From contig NC_090184.1 in the NCBI RefSeq assembly GCF_024679245.1, positions 12,847,233-12,911,232 of the forward strand: 64,000 nt of DNA, in the 5' to 3' direction. A program made the position numbers and the translations under genes. Positions 11,101-23,500 of this stretch are shown here, one piece after another. Position 1 is the first letter of the stretch. Every line of letters begins with the position of its first letter. The DNA comes from Pseudorasbora parva (lineage: Eukaryota; Chordata; Actinopteri; Cypriniformes; Gobionidae). The notes beneath the pieces were generated by a model that saw only the letters and a list, made by a program, of their open reading frames with translations, was not told where the DNA came from and made no database searches.

Positions 11101-13412
11101 TAGGTTCATTTTTCACCGGAGTTGTCCTTTAATGCATAGATCTCTTATCTTGATAAAGGTACAAGCTGCAAACTCATTAAAGGCAGCACTGAAATATTAA
11201 TTTATAGACAATATTTTTAAAGAAACAAATGCACAGAGTTTATAAAATATGTGTGTACCTGATAAGCCCTGATGAGGGACTGGACTGCCAAATGGTCTTC
11301 CACTAGTTTCTCCACATTCGGTTGTGCCCCCACCAGAGACTGGGCCTGAGCAAGCCCAGCCAAATTCACTCCCAGTGGAGGAGGACTCTGGTATGCTGTA
11401 CCTGGAGGAGCACCAGCATTAGCATTCCTGAAGAAAATGTCCCAAGACTAGAGAACAGAAAAAGAATCAGGAATTAGACTCTCTAGGTAGACAATTAAGT
11501 TGCAATCAATGGCTAAACAGACATACTGAATTGGACATATTAATGAATCATTTTTGAAAAGCCTCATCAATAGATATAATCTGGATGTCAACCATTCAAA
11601 GACAGCTCAAGACAATGGGTCATTGTCTCGTTCTTTTGACATATAAGGTCTTAAATGAATGAATGAATGAATGAATGAATGATTTATTTCAAACTATTAC
11701 AATAATATATATATTTTTAAAACGCATCAAATATCCTCATCAAATAACAACATAAAAATGATAACAACATAAAAATTCAGTATATATGCTATTCATACTA
11801 TTTTAAATACAAAATAAATAGAACAAAGGACAAACACAACTCTGATTTACAGCCTACTTTGACATGCTACTAAGCTAAAGTAGGAAAAAACAGGAGCAAA
11901 ATTTCAGCAGCATTAACAACTTTTTTAATTTATCACTATCATTCCCCACATCTGTACTTATTAAAAAATATCTGTGGAACCTTTTTTTTTTTTTAATTGC
12001 AACATATTTACACTTTGTTTAATCAATTTGTTCAGACCATTTCACAAAAGCACCCCACAAATCGAACACACTTTTAAGCTTTTTCTGAGCCTTCTCGTTT
12101 CAAAATCATAACCCCCCTCTCTCTGTATGAGAACATTCAACATGTTACCTAGCAGCTGTTTATTTTTTGTTTTATAGATTATTTGTACAGTTTTATAATC
12201 AATAATATCATTAAACTTTAGAGTGTACAAATTTAAATACAGTAGGTTTGTATGCTCATGGTAACCAAATTAATTTACTACCCTAATTACTCTTTTCTGT
12301 ATTGTACTTAATGTTTGTAAAGTGGTTTTGTAGGTGTTGCCCCATACTTATGCCCAAACACAATAATTCAAATACGGCAACACAAGTGAATAATCCAAAT
12401 ATAAAATGCTTTTTTATTCAATACATGTCTTCGAGGCATTAAAAAGATTCAAACGGTTAATGAATTGGTGAATCGATCAATGATTCGGGTCGCCAATGTC
12501 ACGTGATTTCAGCAGTTCGTATCGCGTCAAACCATCAAACTGCTGAAATCACGTGACATTGGTGACCAGAAGCATTGATTGATTCACCGATTCATTAACC
12601 GTTTGAATCTTTTTGGAGAAACACGGAAGAGAGGACAATGCTGATTCATAGTTTTTGATATTTTTGGACCAAAATGTATTTTCAATGCTTCAAGAGATTC
12701 TAATCAACCAACTGATGTCACATATGGACTACTTTGATGATGTTTTTATTCCCTTTCTGGACATGGGCAGTGAAGTGGGCATTGACTGCATATGCTCTGG
12801 GACTAAAATATAAAATCTTAGTAAAGCTGGTGAGTGGAGTAGCTATATGAAATTGTTGACAATAAGTCTTTAAAGGCACTTTTGCCTGTTTCATTAGCCC
12901 ATTCATGACACTGTTGATGTTGAGAGAGGTGTAGGATAAAAAAATAAAGCATTTTAATTTGAATGTTTTAGCGTGTGTGATTTATCGCGGGCACGGGTCG
13001 GGTAACGGGCCAAATATTAACGGGTCTGGGCGGGTACGGATTTAATTTTGAAATTTTCAAGGGTCACAGGTCGGATCTGGTGCTAAACCTTGCGGGTACG
13101 GGCGGGGGCGGGTCTCCAAAAATGGACCCGTGCAGGAATCTGCAACACAGTTTGCGTCTAAAATGGACGTAGTTATTATGGATAGTTGGGAGAAAATGTA
13201 GTGCATCTGCCTATTATCAGTCGCCTATAGATCTGCACATCTGTCTTAAAGAGGCAGCAGTGTAAATAAACATGCTGACGGATTACTGCGAATTAAACAA
13301 ATGCAAAGAGCAAATCACTCACAGCTCTTGAATGAATAAATTCAGCTATAATATGCATTCATTTAGGCTATTTATGATAAACTATGCAGTGTTATTTTAC
13401 ATTTGATTACTA

Positions 13413-13464
<52 letters not shown>

Positions 13465-16400
13465 CTCAAAAAGTACCGATAAGAATACCGGACCGGTTAA
13501 AGTACCGGACCGATAAGCAGTATCGATAAGAGTAGTAATACCGTTAAAACCTTAACGATACCCATCCCTAACGATGACGACAGCACAGTGACGGTGAAGC
13601 AGGATGTCGCAGTGTAACATCACTTGTTCAAATCAGCTATCACATCTGTTTTAAGCAATTTAAACTGTTCCTTTTCGTTAAAACCTGAGCAAAGAACAAC
13701 ACTCGGCTACCAGATGTGGATTACACCGGCTACTTTAATGAGGAGGATGGGGAGTGTGATCATGTGCTAACACCACACCGCAGCTCTGTATCTAGCCTTT
13801 CTGTGCTTAGTTCCTCTAGATCTGGTAATCATGACTAGACTAGATTAGGGCTGGACGATATGGCCAAAATTCATATCACGATTTTTTTCTTAATTTCGGT
13901 CGATACGATATAATTCCGATATCGTTATGAATTATATAAAAGCTTTAGAAAAAACTACTAAGAACTGCCACAAAGGATGTCTGTACCTACAAACTTCTGA
14001 AAAATGTATTTGCCAAGTCTATGAATAGTCCACCTATAAAACTATATAATATTTTAGAAATAAAACCAGTACAAATTAATGTTCACCTTTTATTTGTATT
14101 TAGCCTTTATATGAAAAAGAAATGTGAAATCAACATCAAATAAACATAAGACTCTCACTTTATTAATATTAATATCTTTAAGTTTAAACTATAATATAGG
14201 CTGATTATATTATTCTTAATATAGATTAAACAAAAGTGCTTCAGCCAGGATTCAGCCTGACTCAGAATATTCTAGCGGATGGATCTTCTTCAGATGGTGG
14301 ATCTGCTTCACAGCGTACAGTGCTCCTATGCCGCAGACGCAGTTTATTGAGCATCTTCTTTTAAGTTTTACATTTCAGTGAAGAATAATTCATAGCGCTC
14401 TATTTTCCATTTATGCAAAACTATAGCATATATTTAATGCTGCAGTTATTTAATTAAAAATGCAGTAAAAAACGTAATACAGTGAAATATTATTCTGATC
14501 TACATCATCTGTTCACTACGTGAATATATAGTAAAGTGTCATTTATTTCTGTGATCAAAGCTGAATTTATCATCATTACTCCAGTCTTCGGTGTCACTCA
14601 TCACTCTCATATTAGGATTTGATGCTCAACAAACATTTATGATTATTATCAGTGTTGAAAACAGTTTTGTTGCTCATGATGCTCCTTCATTGCTTTCATG
14701 TATTGTCGCAATCATCTGACTGTCGTCGTCACCTTTCAGCTCATAACTATTGTTTTCCTTCAGCTGCAGCTCCAGCGCGACAGTAAGTTTCTACGAATCC
14801 GCTTTTGGACTTTCTGTGAGAGCGCCCTCCTCATATTTAGATACGAATAAAATGACAGGTCATGCATAGATAATTTTTTGTCTCAGAAATTAAATCTTGA
14901 TGTATTCACGTTGGTTTCTATGTATAGGCTACACTTGCCCGTGACCTCAAGAAGCGCGCAATCAACCGAGGTTAGAGAAAGCGCTCTATAGTGTCCCTGT
15001 TAACTTGCCCGCCCTCGCTCCAGGTAATGCCGTTTCGAATCCCGCTCGGAGCGGGTCGACTAGGACCAGTGAGACCCAGTAAATATGCGGGGGATGAAAA
15101 TACACTTTATTAAAAGTGCGGGGGACACGCCGAATCACTTCCACCCCACTGAATTAACGTTAGTCTTCCTTCTCTTATCAACTACTTTTTTCTCCTTACT
15201 TGTGGAAGTTCGTTCAGTCACATTTGTGCTGCGGTCAGGGAAACTCTTTTTGTAGCTAAAACTTGCCGCGTTGGATCTATCAGCCTTCTACTGCTGAGCA
15301 CTGACTGTGTTTCTGTGGTGTACGTCATCGCGCATGTACCCAATCATCTTCTGCTCTTTCTGACGGTTGCGCCCTGAACGTCAGTCAGTGAGGAATGCTG
15401 TAATGTAATTATCGAAATATCTGAAATGTGTTTAAAAATCATATCACCGTTATTGAAAAAAATTATATCGCGATATATATTGATAATGAATTATTGTCCA
15501 GCCCTAGACTAGATCTGGTAATGACGTAAAAATTGTAAATAAATAGTTTGGATAACTATGCTCAAGTCTGAAAATGTTCTAACACATCTGAAATTACTGA
15601 ATTTGAAAAAAATTGTGAAACAATTTTCCAAAGACTTTAAAATATTGCAAATCGCATTTTAATTGCAATACAAATGCCTTACAACGGGGGCAAATGCGAT
15701 CCGAGCTTGACGTTTTCTGTTCGACCGGCAAGAGATGTTTCAGTCGGTCTGAGATGCTATTAAAGGGGGGGTGAAACACTCAGTTTCAGTCAATCTCATG
15801 TCAATCTTGAGTACCTATAGAGTAGTATTGCATCCTTCATATCTCCGAAAAGTCTTTAGTTTTATTATATTAGTAAAAGAAATATGGGCTGTACCGAGTC
15901 TTTCTGGAAAAAACCGAGCGCCTGGAGGCGTATCGAGTGGGCGGAGCTAAAGAATGACGAATGCGCAAAGCGGTGACGTCCTCAAGCGTGGAGAAACACT
16001 TGCTATCGATCTCAGCTAATAGATATGATCCATAATCTAATTCGGAGGCTGAAATAGTAACAGCAATAGCAGGACGTCTGTCTCTGTGGTATGTACTTTT
16101 TTTTATTGGCCTGTCAACATTTGTCTTTACTCTCAGTTTATGAGGACATGATTCGCTTTATGGACTATTGTATGCGACCAAACCTTAGTAGCAAGCAAAA
16201 CGGTTTTGCACGTCAGATCAGTGTAACGTTATAAGTTACATAGAACAGCAATGAAGTCCGTTAGCGCATTTGAATGACGAAGCACGCGATCGTGTCGTTT
16301 ACTAATGTTAACATACGTGACGATAAGCAACAGCATAGACATTTGAAGCAGTTTCACTCACCGGCTGCTTCCAAAGCAGGACCGAACCTTTATCGCTGGG

Positions 16401-19400
16401 ACGGCTCCGTCAAAAACACACTTCTTGGAGTGTGGAGATCCACTTTGCGATGCGACTGAAGCATTTCTGCCTTCAAATCAGTTCAAATGCAGCGCTGCCT
16501 TCCCAGAATGCTGTGCTGAAGCGTTGAAGTCGCTTAATGTCAAAGTGAAGGAATGAAGTGGAGCGTGGCGCGGACTATAACCGACATTAGTGTTCACGGA
16601 CGACTGGATCTGCAGCTTGAGAGCAGTGTTCACGGCCGTGCATTTGCTCTCTCGCCTCTAGTCATGCGCACGCGCACCCTACCGGGAGAAGAGCCCGTAC
16701 GGCCCATACAAGGACCTTCCGTTCTATTAACGTCAAGTAGACCCATACTCGAAAAAAACTCTTGAAGAAACTTGTGAGAAACCGGAAGAAGTATTTTTAA
16801 CACAGAAATACTCTATCAAACGTCCAACATTAGTTTTTGAAACTTTGTCTATGTTTAGGATGGGAATCCAAGTCTTTAACAGTGTAAAAAGCTCAGTATG
16901 CATGAAACAGCATTTCACCCCCCCTTTAAGTAAATTCTAAATTTTGCAAAAATATTGATGGAGTGGCAGTGGACACCAGCTATTATCACATTTCTTTTAC
17001 AACAACGGCAAAAGTCATCAGAAGCCATTGCTACATCCTCGCTACATTCCTCGAAATCACAAACAGAAAATTGCCATCTCAGATGTCTCCTTCGCTCTGC
17101 ATAGGTAATGTCATCGTCCGTTGGTGACGCCCCTTTGGAAATGATTTGTCTATGAAGCTTTGCCAGACCATAACCCAGTTACTACTGAGAATGGTTTGGT
17201 TTTAACCAGGCTACAGTCGGTTATGTCTAAAGTTAAAGTAAAATTGCATGTGTCTGTATATGATGCGAGCAGCCTAGTGAACACTTGTCCTTCAAGGGAC
17301 AGTTCACCTCTAAAATTATTTTTTTATTAAACAAAAAGACATTATTAAACAAAAGACAAAGATAAAATCCCTCACTGCTCTTGAATAAAAAAAACTTCAA
17401 TATACATTAATTAAAAGCTACTTTATTAAAGACTGCTGCCACTGTAAATCTATATTTTATACAATACACTAGAAATGTGTACAAGGTTTTTTTAAAGTAA
17501 AGTTTTAAGTTTAAGTAAGGTTTTTCAAGTCTTAAGAGTATTGCAATAAAAACACTTTTCTCTTTAACCGCTTTCTGTTCCTGTCACTAGGGTTGGGCGA
17601 TGTCACTTAAATCGGCAGCTGACGATGTGTACAGTAAAACATTGCGATGGACGATGATATCGTCCGGAGGGGGGGATGAAAAACGAATATTTTCGTTACG
17701 TTTTCGTTTTTTCGAATTAGAGCTTAGATCGGTTCAAAAAAATCAAGACCGACCCTACCCAAGCCAATGCACCCGAGAGACCGGCCCTGCCCGTCACATT
17801 AACTGTAATTATGAGCCCGAGCCCCATTTAAACCCGACCATTTTTGAATACGTGGGCGTTCTGTCGAGAACAAGCCTGTAATGACTAATGAGCGGAGCGG
17901 AGCCAGTGTGACTCAGCTCAATAATCCGCATGCGCGCACTCATGAACCCACCGGTAAAATGATGTTCGTTCAAATCCAGCTCAGACATGACAAAAATCTG
18001 TAGCTTAGCCCTACTATACTTGTTGTAGCCATTAAACAATGTTTTTAATTTATGTTAAATATTATAGCCTAATATTATTTTTTAATTGCATCTGATTATG
18101 ATATAAGTGCAAAAATGCGAGTGGGTCAGAAAAGATTTTGGTGGTTATATTTAGTTTAATATTAAGTTTTGTTTTGTAAAAAGTCTCTCTTTCGTTTTGT
18201 ACAAATTGTCTCTTAATTTTAATAAAGGTTTCTTCGGCCAATTGCATGTATTTAATTAATAAGAAGCGAATAAGTAGCCTAGACTATGAGGTCGCAGAAA
18301 GCGATCGCTTTCAATGATCATGAACTGGAGCACGTCTCAAATAAACTGAAACTCAGCAGGCTTGCCTCACAGACATGAGGAATATGTAGCCTAATATGAG
18401 TAGAAACGAAAATATTTAAATAAGCATAGTGCAGTGTTCAGAACTCACGGTAAACAACCAGCTTGATACAGATGATCACGGCGATTGGCATGAGCGGGAT
18501 GTTAAAGTTTAAGGGATTTTTTTTTTTTTTTTACCTCATACTGAATATGTTCGGGTGAAAGCACATTTTAAACAGGTAGCACTTATTCACACACAAACTA
18601 ATCGTTCTCTCTAATGCATTCAAAAACATCTTGTAGTGCTTATACCTGCATGCAGTTATAGCCATAGCCTAAGTTATTATATTCTATTATATGATTTTGA
18701 ATGAGCAGACATCTGTATTGATCCATAGATAAAATAACTGACGAAAACGTTCATCTTTCCAAACATACAAACAAATTTGCACTGCAAAAAGCATCAATGA
18801 TATTTAACTTTTGATAAAGCCAGTTTGGCATAGTGGGGGGGGGGGGGGGGGGGGAATGCACACAAATGTTCCAACCACGTTGAAACTAGGCTCTTAATCT
18901 CCTATTGTTTATTTGTTATATATTTTTTTCAATTAATGCAGGTTATAAACCGAACTTTATAGTGATATTTCAGAGCTTACTAAAATACTTTAGCTGTTAT
19001 TAGCCGCAAATTTTCTTGGAGCGAAGACGGAGCGGTGTTTCTGATATCAGTGAGCGAGCCGGGGAGCGGGAGATGGTGAACCCGGAGCGGAGGGATTCTT
19101 GAATGCTTAGAAAGAGGGTGGAGGGGAAATTGCCGCCGCTCCACTCCGCTCACATTCTCTGGTGTTGAGTCGCAAGACTCGCAGCGTGGCGGGGGCGGGG
19201 CATCACGATGGTGTTTCTCCATCGCGATGTCGCACGGCCATCACGATGGATGATGATATCGTCCATCGGCACAACCCTACCTGTCACCTAAGAATAGAGT
19301 AGCAAAAAAAAAAAACGAACCGAAAACCGTGGTTAAAAAACGAGGTATGTATTGAACAGTGGAGTAACTGTATTGTTGCATCTCTAATGAACACATCATG

Positions 19401-20499
19401 GTCAGAAATTGGTCATCAATGGTTCAAAATTCCCCAGTTCAATTTTCCCAGGGCCAACTTAAAAAAGAAAACACTTCTAATACTAATTTTAACCTAAGGA
19501 AGCTATGAACTTTTGTGATTCCATTACTCCAACCATCAAGTTCTATCAAGTCCAGCCCTACTGCTGTATATTGAGAGCCATACACTGGGGAACAGAAAAC
19601 CCATTTGACAAGTTCCCACAACAAGTGCTTGGGGGTGGTGGTGGGGGGGGGGGGGGGAATCATCATGTTACTTACCACACTGCAAAAAAAACTAAACCGT
19701 AATTCTTGCAGTAAAAAAAATAAAAAATAAAAATTAAAATCAGAGCGAAAGCAATAGCAATCTATCTTTGAAAGCATGGAGACAGAGCGACACGTGACCT
19801 GTCATAATCTGAAAGCTACGCCCACCGTGACAAAGATCGTCAAACAATTTCTCGATTGACCTTCTATTGCAGGAAGTGGCCTCCTTGTCATTTCTGACTT
19901 CTGACTAACAATGTCTAAAAGCTGATATGTGACAAGGTGTACAGAAAACAAGCTAAAAAAAACAGGAACAAAAACCCAAGATTTTATAAGCTGTTGACCC
20001 AAAAAACGAGCGTTTAAGGACACAAAAGTAGATACAGGCAATTGAGACAGAGCGAGACATGCTATATTACACTGAGAACTACTCCCACTGGAGGGGAAAG
20101 TAATCAGTGACAGGAAATATAATATATAAAACTGACATTTGGATTTTTGACATAATGTTTACTGCACACGTAGGCATACTGAGGCATACTGAGTGTCAGG
20201 ATCCCAAAATTGACCTATTCTTCCTGCTGAAGCTTCAAGTCTTATTGCCTGTATCCACTTTTGTCTCCTTAAACGCTTGTTTTTTGGGGTCGACAATCGA
20301 CATCTTATAAAAACTTAGTTTGTGTTTTTTAGCTCGTTTGCTATACACCTTGTCACATATCAGCTTTTATACATTGTCAATGAAGAGCGTTGGAGGAAGG
20401 TATGGTAATACATGTTGACAGGCAGGAAGGACATTGTATTTGGGACTGAATGCAATTTTTTTTTATTCGAGTGTTGATTATTATATTATATCTAAAAAA

Positions 20500-20547
<48 letters not shown>

Positions 20548-23500
20548 GCAATTCAATTATTTGTTAGTAATGTACCAAATGACTTCTGAATTCTGATTAA
20601 TAACAGCATTAATAAAAGCCTCCTGAAGCTAATCAATGTGTTTGTGAGAAAAAGATCATATTTAAACTAGTTTTCGGCAGACAGCGAAAAAATAACAACT
20701 GAGCAGACTCATTCACAGAGGTTTTGCTCTATCCTTGGCGAGTTGGCGTATGTGTCAGTTCAGTTAGACACAGACAGAAACTAGTACCATTCACAGCCAT
20801 TTTAAAGCTTGGACGAGCCAGGACATTTTTTTATATATAACTCAGATTGTGTTCATCTGAAAAAACAATGTCATATATTCCTAGGGTTTATACTGACTTG
20901 AGGTTTAGTAAACCATGGGCTAATTTTCATTTATGGGTGAACTACTAACCCTTATTAAAAAAAGAGAGAAAAAAAGACACGAATGTACTGATACGTATCC
21001 ATACCCGATATATATCCAAATAAATTAATATCAAAACCAAAATTGTAATCGTATTAGTACGATAAAGTGTCAATATCCAGCCCTAAGAGAAATGTATATT
21101 CACTATAGACATTTACATGCCTTTTAAGAATTTATTTATACCCCTGGAAATCTCCGGCCAATGTGGGGACTCTGAATACAAATTACTAAGTCCATAAGCC
21201 ATATTATCTTTTAGTACATATTTCTTCTGTTAATTAAGACAAATCAGGATTGTATAATTTTATATTTCTGCATTTATGCTTAAAAGGCAGTTAAAGTTAA
21301 CAACCATAACACTGAATGAAGTAAAGTGGGGAACTCAGATCAAGAAACCCCAATTTAGCAACTGGTGGGACTGGGTGAATCAAAACGCCATACCACCTTT
21401 TAAATGTACGATTTCTTTAGAACCTGAAATAATATCTGATCTACACTGCTGTTCAAAAGGTTTTGATCGGTAATATTTTTAATGCTTTTAAAAGAAGCCT
21501 CGTATGCTCACCAAGACTGTAACAAAAATGTAAAATAACTACTTCTATTTGAATAAGTTTTAAAATGTAAATTTAATTGTTACGCAAAGCTGAATTTTCA
21601 GCATCACTATTCCAGTCTTCAGTGTCACGTTTCTTCAGGAATCACTTATCGATTTGCTGATCAAGAAATATTTATGATTATTATTATATATTTATGATCA
21701 TGTGACACTGAAGACTGGAGTAATGATGCTGAAAATTCATTGTTTTTGTCACAGGAATAAAATACATTTTAAAATAGAAAAGTTATTTTAATATTTAAAA
21801 TTTAGTTTTTTTTTACAAATGCAGCCTTGGTGAACATAAGATATCTCTTCTAAAACATAAAAATTATTACCAATCAAAAACTTTTAAAAGGCAGTGTATA
21901 TGTAATTGCCTAAGGGATATATCTATACATAGGGAAATATCCATACATAGGACAGTGAGCAAAACATTAACCCAAGATACTCTGGACCTTGAACTCACTT
22001 TTGAACTGAAGGTGGTTATTATAACTTGATGTTTATTACTTAAAACCTCATTATAAGTGCAGAGGGTGAAAACAACTTAATGCCTATAATGAATTAGCTG
22101 CATGTCAGTATGTCATGGAACCAGCACATTCACATGACTGCTCTAAAAATACAACCAGGGATCCCAGTAATGTGATCTTAGACACACAAGTTGCTACCCA
22201 GGATCTGTAGACAGATGGTGTATACTTAGATTGGAATATTTTTTGGCATTTTGTTTGCAAACACCCAAAACTTTAGTTTGAGAATGGACATGGTGTCTTC
22301 ATTCTTTCTTCACATCATCCAACTGCATGTCCACTGCCACTTACCTTGTGCACACTCTTGGGATTCTCCAACCATGCATAGTACATCTCCTCAACATAGT
22401 TAGAGCTTGTTCCATTCAGAAATGGCTCTGCGGCCACCGGTGCCGTATAACACCTGAATGGCTGAAACGTCCTAGGAGTGGCTGCTGGCCTCTGATGTGA
22501 TAGATTTTTAGCAGTCTGTGAGGCCGTGATTGGCCGGAGCCGTGCCGCACAAGTCCTTAAGCGGTGCATCGCAGTCTATTGAACAAACACCACCCACACT
22601 CACAAGTTCCTGGATGTCCCCAGTGCCACAACAGAAAAGAGAAGTGTCACCTCCTTCTTTAGCCCGAAATGGAAAATGTGTTTAAATTTCCTGAGGAAGA
22701 ATGGAAAGAAGTTCCAAAAGCCTTTGACTTTTGACTCCTACTTGCGTTTTGCACTCTGTAAGAAAAATAGAAAAGTCAGTCAGAGGTGCATTAAAATGTG
22801 CAGTTTATCTCAGCAATTTAAAGACAATTAGATTTGATGGATTGCTGTTAGGAAGTTCCTGCCCTAGGTATGACATGGAGCCTTTAATGCGATTTTTAGC
22901 GCAAAATCAAAACAACCAGTTATAATCTAATATATAAGATATAAGTAACACGGTAAACTGCAATTATACAGCTAAGAATGTAATCTTTCATATCAGTTTA
23001 TGCAGTATAGTACATCACATGAAATAATGGTCACCTCTAGAGACCATACAAAGGTCAAAGAGCTAGTCAAGCTCCTGATAAAGAACAAGAGCTCCAAAAA
23101 GAGCCTTCTTTTTGAGAACATGATGCCTTCATTCATTGCCATGTAAACTATAAAAGACTTAGTGTTTTTACAGTTATTGTGTAATGAAATGAAAAATAAG
23201 TTCAAACCTCATAACTGCCGCTTTGCCAGTCAACAAGAGCATAACTCTCATAAGACTGATGTGATGAGGTTTTAAAAAAATGTTGATGCTTGTGTAATAC
23301 TAAACCTCTACTGTTGCAAATACAAATGTACACCTTTACAAAGTGTGCATTAGGTTAAATTATTTTAAATCACTCATATAGCGTACTACAAAGTGTAAAA
23401 AATTACATAAAATGTCATTCATGTTACACTGCAAACCCTTGAACCTCACAAAAAAAGACATTTTATATATCAACAAGTATTTCTGACATCATTAATGTGG

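Noticed and set aside
15005..15075. tRNA-like box B (GTTTCGAATCCCGCTCGG)
   Set aside because: No matching box A or cloverleaf; a SINE remnant inside a hAT element is more likely.
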